This document shows positions 42,053 through 49,354 of a stretch of 64,000 bases of DNA, piece after piece. Positions within the stretch are counted from its first letter, which is position 1. Each line of letters starts with the position of its first letter. The position numbers and the translations under genes are program-made. The notes under the pieces are model-generated. The model was not told the DNA's origin and did not search any database. It worked only from the letters and a program-made list of their open reading frames with translations. Source of the stretch: JAIQFV01 sp041494885 (GTDB taxonomy: Bacteria; Acidobacteriota; Terriglobia; JAIQFV01); contig JBGQBO010000006.1 in assembly GCA_041494885.1 (NCBI GenBank), forward strand, positions 1 through 64,000, read 5' to 3'.

Positions 42053-45037
42053 ATGGAGTCGAATAGTAATCTCATTGTTCGAGGCGCACGCGTCAACAAT
42101 CTCAAGAACGTCTCCTTTGAACTTCCGTTCAACAGCCTCACGGTCGTGACCGGCGTGAGCGGCTCGGGAAAATCGTCACTCGCATTTGATCTGCTTTATG
42201 CCGAGGGGCAGCGACGTTACATCGAATCCCTGTCCGCCTACGCCCGACAATTTCTGGAGCGCATCGAGAAACCTGATGTGGATGGCATTGACGGCATTAT
42301 GCCGGCCATCGCTATCCGACAGAAGACCTCCTCTCGAAATCCGCGGTCCACGGTGGCCACCACCACCGAAGTTTATGATTTTCTGCGGCTGCTGTTCGCC
42401 CGCATCGGCGTCACCTACTGCCGCCGTTGCGGAGAACCGATTCAGAAAGATTCTCCCAATCAAGTCGCGGAAAGAATTCTCAAACTCCCGGAAGGCACGA
42501 GATTCTACGTTCTGTTCACAGTTCACGATTCCAATCCGACGGCACGCCCTCCCGACCCTAAAGGACCCCGCCTGAAGAAGTCGAAACCCGGCCCCACTCC
42601 GCAGGCTGTCGCTGTCAAAGAGACCTTGAGTGAGCTGCGCAAAAACGGCTTCGGGCGACTTGTTCAAAACAGCCGGGTTTTTGAATTCTCCACGCCCGAG
42701 TCGCTCATCGACTTGAACCTGGACGAACCCATCTATGTGCTGGTCGATCGGCTCTCGGTGAGCCCTGAAATTCGTCAGCGTCTCATCGATTCATTGGAGA
42801 TCTGCTTTAAGGGCGGCAAGGGCCAAGCCATTATCCAGTTGGTGGCAAGTCGCGAAGGCAGCCCGGTCACACCGGCCGAATCCTCTCAACGAGAGTGGTC
42901 CGGGACGTCTGAGGCGAATCAGCGAGAACCCCTGCTCTTCTTCAGCGACAAGTTTGAGTGTAAGCAGTGCAACATCTCCTACCCTGAGCCGGAACCTCAA
43001 CTCTTCTCCTTCAACAATCCTTACGGCGCGTGCCCGCGGTGTCAGGGCTTTGGGAACACCATCGATTTTGATCTTGACCTGGTGATTCCGGACAAGAACA
43101 AGTCCCTTGAAGGCGGGGCCATCGAGCCATGGACGAAACTCCAATATCGACATCCGATGATTGAACTGCGAAAGCTGGCCCGTGAAAAAGGTATTCCCCT
43201 TAATGTTCCCTACCAACAACTTTCGGAGGAGCACAAGAAGGTCATTCTGGAAGGGCAAGGGCGGTTTTTGGGGCTGAAGGGGTTCTTTCAATACCTCGAA
43301 CGGAAAAAATACAAACTTCACGTGCGCGTGTTTCTGAGCCGCTATCGTGGGTACTCCATGTGTCCCGACTGTCATGGAACGCGCCTTCGATCTGAAGCGA
43401 GGGATGTCAAGGTGGGTGGCAAGGCGGTCACAGAAATCAATGCCATGACTATTGCGGAGGCACACACCTTCTTCCGAACCCTCAGTTTGACGTCTCTCCA
43501 GGAAGCCATCGCCGGCAAGTTGCTTGAAGAGATCCGGCTTCGCCTCAAGTTCCTTTTTGAAGTGGGGCTCCACTATATCTCGCTGGACCGGCTGGCTTCG
43601 ACGCTCTCCGGAGGTGAATCACAGCGCATTCAGCTGGCCTCCTCGCTCGGTTCCTCCCTGGTGGGAACGCTGTATATTTTGGATGAACCATCGATTGGCC
43701 TCCATCCTCGTGATTCGCAGAGGCTCATCAGCCTGCTAAAGAACCTGCGTGATTTGGGAAACACCGTCGTGGTGGTGGAGCATGATGCAGAAATGATGAA
43801 GGCAGCCGACCACATCCTTGACCTGGGTCCAGGTGCGGGAGAACTGGGCGGCACCGTCGTCTACTCCGGCCCCTATGAGAGCCTCGCACGGGAAGGTCAT
43901 TCGCTGACCGGACGGTATCTCAACGGCGATCTGCGGATCAATGTGCCCCGTCAGCGCGCCCGGCAAACGGGGAAATACCTGAAAGTTTTCGGCGCGCAAA
44001 TGCACAATCTCAAGAACATCGATTTGTCCATTCCACTGGGCTTGATGGTCACCATCACCGGCGTCTCCGGATCGGGCAAGTCCACCCTCGTTCATGATGT
44101 CATTTACGAAGCCTACCGTGAACACCGGGGAGAAAAGGTGAGTCATCGAGCCTACGGCCGGGTTGAAGGATGGGCCCATATCAAGGAAGTGATTCTCGTC
44201 GACCAGTCCCCTATCGGTCGCAGCCCGCGATCCAATCCCGTCACCTATATCAAGGCGTTTGACGCCATCCGGGAGGTTTTTGCTTCCACCCCGGAAGCGC
44301 AAAAGCATGGGATGCACGCTGGACATTTCTCATTCAATATCCCCGGAGGGCGCTGCGAAACCTGCGAGGGGGATGGCCGCGTGACGGTGGAGATGCAGTT
44401 TCTCGCTGACGTGGAGTTGATCTGTGAAGAGTGCAAGGGCTGTCGATTCAAGCCCTCCGTGCTCGAGGTCAAGCACAAAGGAAAAAACATCCACGAGGTC
44501 CTCCAGATGACCGTCCGGGAAGCGCTGACCTTTTTCTCGAATTTTCCCAAAATCGTCAAAAAGCTCAAAATCCTGGAAGAGGTGGGGCTGGGCTATATTC
44601 GGTTGGGACAATCGGCAACAACTCTTTCGGGCGGTGAGGCGCAACGCGTGAAACTCGCCACCCATCTCGCCCAAGCCACCAGTGACTCCGTTCTGTACAT
44701 TTTCGATGAACCCACCACTGGGCTTCATTTCGACGATATTAATAAGCTCCTCCGCGCCTTCCACAAACTCATTGAAGCCCGGGCCTCTCTTCTGATTATT
44801 GAGCACAACCTGGATGTGATTAAGTCTTCGGATTGGGTGATTGATCTGGGGCCAGAGGGGGGAGACGCGGGGGGCCAAGTCGTGGCCTACGGGACACCGG
44901 AGCAAGTGGCGAAGATTGATAAGTCTTATACGGGCAAATTTCTTAAAGCAGCTCTCATGAACAACCACATTAATAATGGAAACCAGGGAAATGGCGGAGG
45001 GGGCCGAACCTTGACCTTTGAAAGATTAGAAAAATGA
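42053..45037 (+). CDS. uvrA: Excinuclease ABC subunit A
   Basis: A 994-residue damage-recognition ATPase of nucleotide excision repair. Two ABC modules are complete: Walker A VTGVSGSGKSSLAFD and ITGVSGSGKSTLVHD; signature LSGGESQRIQLA and LSGGEAQRVKLA; Walker B LYILDEPSIGLHPRD and LYIFDEPTTGLHFDD. Zinc modules are seen in YCRRCGEPI, CKQCNISYPEPE with CPRCQGFG, and CETCEGDGRVT with CEECKGCRF. The insertion domain around residues 160-180 has extra Pro/Lys-rich residues, and the C-terminus ends in an Asn/Gly-rich tail (NNHINNGNQGNGGGG) of unknown use. It is expressed from its own consensus promoter; uvrB and uvrC are not in view. Confidence 0.97.
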   Translation: MESNSNLIVRGARVNNLKNVSFELPFNSLTVVTGVSGSGKSSLAFDLLYAEGQRRYIESLSAYARQFLERIEKPDVDGIDGIMPAIAIRQKTSSRNPRSTVATTTEVYDFLRLLFARIGVTYCRRCGEPIQKDSPNQVAERILKLPEGTRFYVLFTVHDSNPTARPPDPKGPRLKKSKPGPTPQAVAVKETLSELRKNGFGRLVQNSRVFEFSTPESLIDLNLDEPIYVLVDRLSVSPEIRQRLIDSLEICFKGGKGQAIIQLVASREGSPVTPAESSQREWSGTSEANQREPLLFFSDKFECKQCNISYPEPEPQLFSFNNPYGACPRCQGFGNTIDFDLDLVIPDKNKSLEGGAIEPWTKLQYRHPMIELRKLAREKGIPLNVPYQQLSEEHKKVILEGQGRFLGLKGFFQYLERKKYKLHVRVFLSRYRGYSMCPDCHGTRLRSEARDVKVGGKAVTEINAMTIAEAHTFFRTLSLTSLQEAIAGKLLEEIRLRLKFLFEVGLHYISLDRLASTLSGGESQRIQLASSLGSSLVGTLYILDEPSIGLHPRDSQRLISLLKNLRDLGNTVVVVEHDAEMMKAADHILDLGPGAGELGGTVVYSGPYESLAREGHSLTGRYLNGDLRINVPRQRARQTGKYLKVFGAQMHNLKNIDLSIPLGLMVTITGVSGSGKSTLVHDVIYEAYREHRGEKVSHRAYGRVEGWAHIKEVILVDQSPIGRSPRSNPVTYIKAFDAIREVFASTPEAQKHGMHAGHFSFNIPGGRCETCEGDGRVTVEMQFLADVELICEECKGCRFKPSVLEVKHKGKNIHEVLQMTVREALTFFSNFPKIVKKLKILEEVGLGYIRLGQSATTLSGGEAQRVKLATHLAQATSDSVLYIFDEPTTGLHFDDINKLLRAFHKLIEARASLLIIEHNLDVIKSSDWVIDLGPEGGDAGGQVVAYGTPEQVAKIDKSYTGKFLKAALMNNHINNGNQGNGGGGRTLTFERLEK

Positions 45038-45142
45038 GGCGGGGGTTCTTCCGTTATGAAAGGGCGTGGGGCGTATCGTTCGGCCTGGCGGATGCCCCTC
45101 CAATTTGAGAGAAGGCCTGGCCATATCTCTGCTGAGAAGCTC

Positions 45143-45505
45143 TCAGATCAGCTTCTTCGATTCATCCACTGATTTCGTGGATTTCATCATATCCTTAAAT
45201 CCCAAAACCTTGGCCACGGCCCCTTCATCCTCTGCTTCTTTTTTCATTCCCTTCTTCATGTAAAGCATGGAGAGGCTCGAATGGGCCAAGATGTCGTCCG
45301 GATCGATGGCGATGAGTTGCTTGGCAGCTTCAATGCCCTTATCCAGGTCGTTGATGGCGCTGTAAGCGTTGATCAAGGCATGCCAGACATCGCTGTACTG
45401 GGAATCAATTTCAAGCGCCTCTTTGTAACACTCAATCGCTTCGAGCAGATTGTCTTCCAGGGCAAGCATGACCCCCTTTTCGTACAAGTCCTCTTTGGAT
45501 TCCAT
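45143..45505 (-). CDS. Small tetratricopeptide-repeat protein
   Basis: A 120-residue protein, soluble and without a signal peptide, made of about three TPR units: LEAIECYKEALEIDSQYSDV, DKGIEAAKQLIAIDPDDI and AHSSLSMLYMKKGMKKEAE. It ends in a polar tail (KSTKSVDESKKLI). TPR folds bind protein partners; none can be named. The second Met at 45505 is preferred over the one three bases earlier. It stands alone, convergent with uvrA. Confidence 0.82.
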   Translation of the reverse strand: MESKEDLYEKGVMLALEDNLLEAIECYKEALEIDSQYSDVWHALINAYSAINDLDKGIEAAKQLIAIDPDDILAHSSLSMLYMKKGMKKEAEDEGAVAKVLGFKDMMKSTKSVDESKKLI

Positions 45506-45743
45506 CAATTTTGTCCTCTTTCGCCAGACCTCTCACTCGTGGATAAAAGTTTATACCACATCTTGGAGGGAAGGACAAAAGCCGTGGAGCCGCACGTCCC
45601 TGAACCCCTAAGAAACCTGTTCTACGCCCCTGCCAAATCCATTGTCCGTGCCAGGATGGGAGTAGAAAACGATGGTCACGCCAAGGTCGCGGAATGGGGC
45701 AAGTGATCTCGTCGTGATATCATTTGGGAGAAAACCGGCGGAA

Positions 45744-46256
45744 TCAAAAGGGTTCTTCGGACCAGGCAAATGAGGCCAGCCGCCACATTGAATTCTGCCG
45801 CACAAAGACCCACGTGCCTCGCCCTTTGTACCCATGGACGTTGCGATCCGCAAACGCGTTGGAGAGTTTTTTGAAATTGGCTTGTGCGACGACGGCGTTG
45901 GGAGAAGGGGTCAGTTGCAGGTTCTCCACGGTGAGATTAACGGCCTGGCCAGCCTTGAAGTATTGATGATAAAAAAGCCGGGCGCGGGCCAGGTCCATCG
46001 ATTCTCCGGTGTTGCCATTAATCTCCGCATAATCTGAAACACAATCATTAAGAAGCTGATCCGCATCGTGATTCTGGTACGCGGACCTCTCCCGGTCCAG
46101 CAGTTCCTGGAGTGTGGCCGTGAAATCCTCTGTCTTTTGACTCACCCCTTGCGCGGTGGTCTTTGTGGCGCGCCATTCATCGATTTTCTGTCCGCCCAGG
46201 TAGCCACCAACGGCCCCGATTACAAGGATGACGAAAAGATAAACCATTCCTTTCAC
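45744..46256 (-). CDS. Membrane-anchored SnoaL/NTF2-like protein
   Basis: A 170-residue protein with one N-terminal membrane segment (about 4-21, VYLFVILVIGAVGGYLGG), a short helical linker, and a C-terminal domain that looks like the NTF2/SnoaL (DUF4440-type) fold: LLDRERSAYQNHDADQLLNDC, YAEINGNTGESMDLARARL, and the closing strands GTWVFVRQNSMWRLASFAW. The function is unknown; such domains often bind small hydrophobic ligands. The next minus-strand gene upstream is the YdcF-like gene, whose stop is 24 bases before this start, so the two may be co-transcribed. No gene is seen at 45509-45743. Confidence 0.7.
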   Translation of the reverse strand: MKGMVYLFVILVIGAVGGYLGGQKIDEWRATKTTAQGVSQKTEDFTATLQELLDRERSAYQNHDADQLLNDCVSDYAEINGNTGESMDLARARLFYHQYFKAGQAVNLTVENLQLTPSPNAVVAQANFKKLSNAFADRNVHGYKGRGTWVFVRQNSMWRLASFAWSEEPF

Positions 46257-46280
46257 GGAATCACTCCCCCTCTCTGAGTG

Positions 46281-46895
46281 TTAAATATGAATACCCAGCC
46301 TGAAGGCACAATAAACAAAAACCTCCCGAAGCGAATGCCAGAACCGGGCCGCTGGAGAGTTCTCAATGGGGCTGCCCGGGGCGGGAGAAGGATACACGAG
46401 GATACCCTCATATGCAAAGATGGCTTTGCTACGGAACAGATGAAACCCGTCGCTCACCACAATACAGGAACGGTACCCCCCCTGAGTCAACCGCTCTTTG
46501 ACCGAGCGGACGCTTTGCAGAGTCGTCTCCCCGTTGGGGTCGACCTCGATCGCAGCGGCGGGCACGCCCCGTTTCATCAGGTACTCCCTGGCGGCCCCCG
46601 CTTCGGTGAATCTCTTATCCAGACCGTAGCCCCCCGTCGTAATAATCCGCGGGGCCAGCTTCCTGTTGAACAGGTTGACGGTGTGATCCAGGCGTGCCTT
46701 CAGGACAGGAGAGGGGCGGCCGTTGTATTGAGCTGCACCCAGAACAACGATGCAATCGGAACTCCGGGCTTCGTCGCGGGTCGCCTGTCTCCGGATGGCG
46801 GAATAAATCCTCAGGCCATACATGATGATCACGACAACGAGCAATCCCAACAGAAGCCAGATTCTAATCCGTTTTGATTGCCCTCTCATGGTCAT
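46281..46895 (-). CDS. YdcF/SanA-like protein (DUF218)
   Basis: A 204-residue DUF218 protein with one N-terminal transmembrane helix (about 11-30) and a periplasmic domain. Family motifs: DCIVVLGAAQYNGRPSPVLK, RIITTGGYG, EAGAAREYLMKRGVP, TTLQSVRSVKERL and CIVVSDGFHLFRSKAIF. Members such as SanA and ElyC affect envelope integrity and peptidoglycan or lipid-carrier metabolism; the reaction is not firmly known. It starts 4 bases after the stop of the Sua5 gene, suggesting one transcript. Confidence 0.87.
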   Translation of the reverse strand: MTMRGQSKRIRIWLLLGLLVVVIIMYGLRIYSAIRRQATRDEARSSDCIVVLGAAQYNGRPSPVLKARLDHTVNLFNRKLAPRIITTGGYGLDKRFTEAGAAREYLMKRGVPAAAIEVDPNGETTLQSVRSVKERLTQGGYRSCIVVSDGFHLFRSKAIFAYEGILVYPSPAPGSPIENSPAARFWHSLREVFVYCAFRLGIHI

Positions 46896-46899
46896 CAGG

Positions 46900-47538
46900 C
46901 TAGAGCCATTTTTTCAATTTGCTTCTGCTGATTACACCTTCGCGTATGATTTTCATCGTGGGTCCTGTCATATCCACAACGGTTGAAGGTTTATCGGCAA
47001 GGACAGGACCGCCATCAATCAGCATATCGACGCGGCCACCAATTTGCCCAAGCACCTGGCTGGCAGTCGTACACGAAGGCAGCGTGGAGAGGTTGGCGCT
47101 TGTGGCGGTCAGCGGAACCCCGGCGGACCGAATCAGTCCCCGGGCTAACTTTGAATTGGGCATTCGCAGACCTATGTTCCCGGTTCCGCCGGTCACTTTG
47201 AGAGGAAGGCGGTGCGAAGCGCGCATGACGATCGTCAGCGGACCCGGCCAGAATTCCTCGGTGAGCTCCTCAAGGTCATCGGGCAGCACCGCCGTCAACA
47301 TGGGGATTTGTTCCACATTGTCGAGGAGCAACAACAAGGGCTTGGACCGGGGCCGTCCTTTGATCTGATAGACGCGCTCCACCGCCGCCAGGTTAAAGGG
47401 ATCGGCCCCCAGCCCGTAGAAGGTATCTGTCGGAAAAGCCACAACCAGCCCTGCCTGGATCGCCTTGCCGGCGGGAATGAGTTCGGATTCCTTGAATTTT
47501 TTTTGATCCACACTGATGATTTCAGTGGCAATGTGCAT
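46900..47538 (-). CDS. L-threonylcarbamoyladenylate synthase (Sua5/YciO/YrdC)
   Basis: A 212-residue TsaC/Sua5-family enzyme that makes threonylcarbamoyl-AMP from threonine, bicarbonate and ATP for the t6A37 tRNA modification. The KxR...SxN signature is seen: YQIKGRPRSKPLLLLL and LTATSANLS; also AFPTDTFYGLGADPF, FWPGPLTIVM and NIGLRMPNSK. The C-terminal Sua5 extension is absent, so it is the short TsaC-like form. It works with TsaE (encoded at 53628), TsaB and TsaD; the last two are not in the window. Confidence 0.92.
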   Translation of the reverse strand: MHIATEIISVDQKKFKESELIPAGKAIQAGLVVAFPTDTFYGLGADPFNLAAVERVYQIKGRPRSKPLLLLLDNVEQIPMLTAVLPDDLEELTEEFWPGPLTIVMRASHRLPLKVTGGTGNIGLRMPNSKLARGLIRSAGVPLTATSANLSTLPSCTTASQVLGQIGGRVDMLIDGGPVLADKPSTVVDMTGPTMKIIREGVISRSKLKKWL

Positions 47539-47645
47539 GATGGGGAGCAGCCTCGACTCTCGGATGCGAATGATAGCGCAGGTACTTGCAAATCATCACT
47601 TCGATCACATTATCGCATATTCGACCTGTTTTTTGAACGCTCCAT

Positions 47646-47661
47646 GCAATGCGACTTCTCA
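47646..47661 (+). repeat. Left target-site duplication of the insertion sequence
   Basis: GCAATGCGACTTCTCA is repeated exactly at 49217-49232, flanking the insertion sequence. The pre-insertion site would have read as a hairpin (GCAATG...CATTGC) followed by six T. Confidence 0.88.
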
Positions 47662-49216
47662 TGTCAAAGCTCTTTAGAAATGTCCTCATAGATAACTCGT
47701 TAGAAATGTCCTCTTTTTGAGTTTTGGTCCTAACTCTTCTCCGGGGTAGAGCGCAAGGAGCCCGAAGGGCGACTGGAGTGATCCCCGGAGAAGGGCGGCC
47801 CTGTCAGGCCGTGGAATAAGGAGAAGGGGGTGTTGAACTTCCTTCCTTATTCCTGCTAGCAGGAATCGCCGCCAGCGGACGCAAGAACGGTCGCCTCCAG
47901 GGATGATCGGGAGAGGGCCAGTGTTTTCGCTTCAACCCTTGCTGCACCGTGACAACGACAGGCGCTTCGGCCGGCAGGAGGAGCGGACCCGGGAGAAGCA
48001 CCTCCTGGTACTCGACGCGGTTGCCTCGATAGAAGAGATGAAGCGAGCCGTCCAGTCGCTCTTGCACGAGGACCTTCGACTTGGCGGGAGGCAGGCAGGT
48101 CTGGCGCCAGATCTGAAACCGCCGGTTCTGGTAATGGACCGTCCAATCGCGTTGCACTTGGCGCGTCTGTTCGAGCACAAAGACTTCTTCCAATTTCACC
48201 CCTTCAGGAAGCGGGCGATGAGCGTCTTCACCGTCCCGCGCCACCTTCTCAAACTTCTGATTGAGGTGTTTGAGGAAGTCGGCTTTCAAATACGCGTTGG
48301 CCCCCTCCAGCGTCGTGATGCCGTTCCAAGCCAACTCCTTCACCAGCCGGTCCTGAAAGACGCCGTTACTGCGTTCCACCCGCCCTTTGGCCTGCGGGGA
48401 GTTGGCGCCAATAATCACGATCCCTAAACGGTGGCAGGCCTGGCCGAAGGCGGTGCGCGGCACTTCACCCCGCAACTGCTCTTCCAACGTCGCTTCCCGG
48501 CCGGTCAGATAGACATTCTTGTGATCGGTGTAGAGAGCGTGCGGAACGCCATAACGCTCGATCCAGTCCCACAGCGTGCGCATCGCCGCCCCAATGGTTT
48601 CCGCCTCAAACAACGGCGCATACACCCGCCCCGTGGCGTCATCGACCAGATTCATGAGGCACTGCTTTTGCTCTCCCCCCAACCAGGCGTGAGGACTGCC
48701 ATCGAACTGCACCAGCTCCCCCCACCGCGCCCGCCTCTGCCGCCAGCTGCGATACGGCGATCGCTTCCGCTCCACCTGTCGTAGCCCCGCTTCCAACAAC
48801 CACCGCCGCAGCGTCTCATGATCCACCGCCTGACCTCGCGCTTGAAACTTCTCCGCCGCCAGCGTCGGTCCCCACCCCCCCAACTCCTCCTGGTATTGTT
48901 TCAACACAGCCGCTCGAAACTCTCTTGACTTGCTGCGATTCGACCGCCGCCCCCGGCTGCGATGACACAGCCCCGCTTCCCCTTCCTTCCCGTAGCGCTG
49001 ATAGATCCGCCGCCCTTGCCGATAACTGATCCCCAACCGCTCCGCCACCGCCCGAATCGACACTTCCCGCTCTTTCACCCGCTTCATCTCCACCAACCGC
49101 TCTCGCTCTTTCTTGCTCATCAGCAAATGCCCCATTCTGGCCCCTCCTTCGGAGGCGCCATCTTAGAGGACATTTCTATCGAGTCCTAATGAGGACATTA
49201 TCAAAGAGTCGTGACA
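47662..49216 (-). mobile_element. Complete IS1202-like insertion sequence (ISNCY group)
   Basis: An element of 1555 bases bounded by imperfect inverted repeats of about 30 bases: the left end reads TGTCAAAGCTCTTTAGAAAT and the right end, on the other strand, TGTCACGACTCTTTGATAAT; both continue into GTCCTC. The 14-base unit TTAGAAATGTCCTC occurs twice at the left end (47674-47687 and 47700-47713), and close variants occur twice at the right end (about 49166-49179 and 49191-49201), probable transposase binding sites. A 16-base target duplication flanks it. Transposase and both ends are intact, so it may be active. Confidence 0.88.
47804..49135 (-). CDS. DDE transposase, IS1202-like
   Basis: A 443-residue transposase. 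The N-terminus holds a helix-turn-helix (VSIRAVAERLGISYRQGRRI) and a basic linker; the central integrase core has the DDE residues in LVQFDGSPHAWLGG, ALYTDHKNVYL and PQAKGRVERSNGVFQ. The C-terminal part (about 300-443) has the beta-rich segment DWTVHYQNRRFQIWRQT seen in this group. The ISNCY/IS1202 placing is based on these motifs and on the long target duplication. It fills the element, starting about 80 bases from the right end. Upstream and downstream chromosomal genes have no relation to it. Confidence 0.88.
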   Translation of the reverse strand: MGHLLMSKKERERLVEMKRVKEREVSIRAVAERLGISYRQGRRIYQRYGKEGEAGLCHRSRGRRSNRSKSREFRAAVLKQYQEELGGWGPTLAAEKFQARGQAVDHETLRRWLLEAGLRQVERKRSPYRSWRQRRARWGELVQFDGSPHAWLGGEQKQCLMNLVDDATGRVYAPLFEAETIGAAMRTLWDWIERYGVPHALYTDHKNVYLTGREATLEEQLRGEVPRTAFGQACHRLGIVIIGANSPQAKGRVERSNGVFQDRLVKELAWNGITTLEGANAYLKADFLKHLNQKFEKVARDGEDAHRPLPEGVKLEEVFVLEQTRQVQRDWTVHYQNRRFQIWRQTCLPPAKSKVLVQERLDGSLHLFYRGNRVEYQEVLLPGPLLLPAEAPVVVTVQQGLKRKHWPSPDHPWRRPFLRPLAAIPASRNKEGSSTPPSPYSTA

Positions 49217-49232
49217 GCAATGCGACTTCTCA
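49217..49232 (+). repeat. Right target-site duplication of the insertion sequence
   Basis: GCAATGCGACTTCTCA, an exact copy of 47646-47661. Here the following TTGC restores the whole hairpin GCAATG...CATTGC with a T-run. Confidence 0.88.
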
Positions 49233-49354
49233 TTGCTTTTTTGGTCTTTAGACTTTATCATTACGTCGCGATTCAACCTATTCGAGGAAATTTGAATCTA
49301 ATGGTTGGTGTTCCGATAGGTTATAGAACCGCATACCCCATCCGGCAGGAGCAG

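Noticed and set aside
47580..47645. dif-like site next to the IS1202-like element
   Set aside because: A short palindromic pattern (TTCGATCACATTATCG) is present, but it does not match XerC/XerD arms well enough to call.
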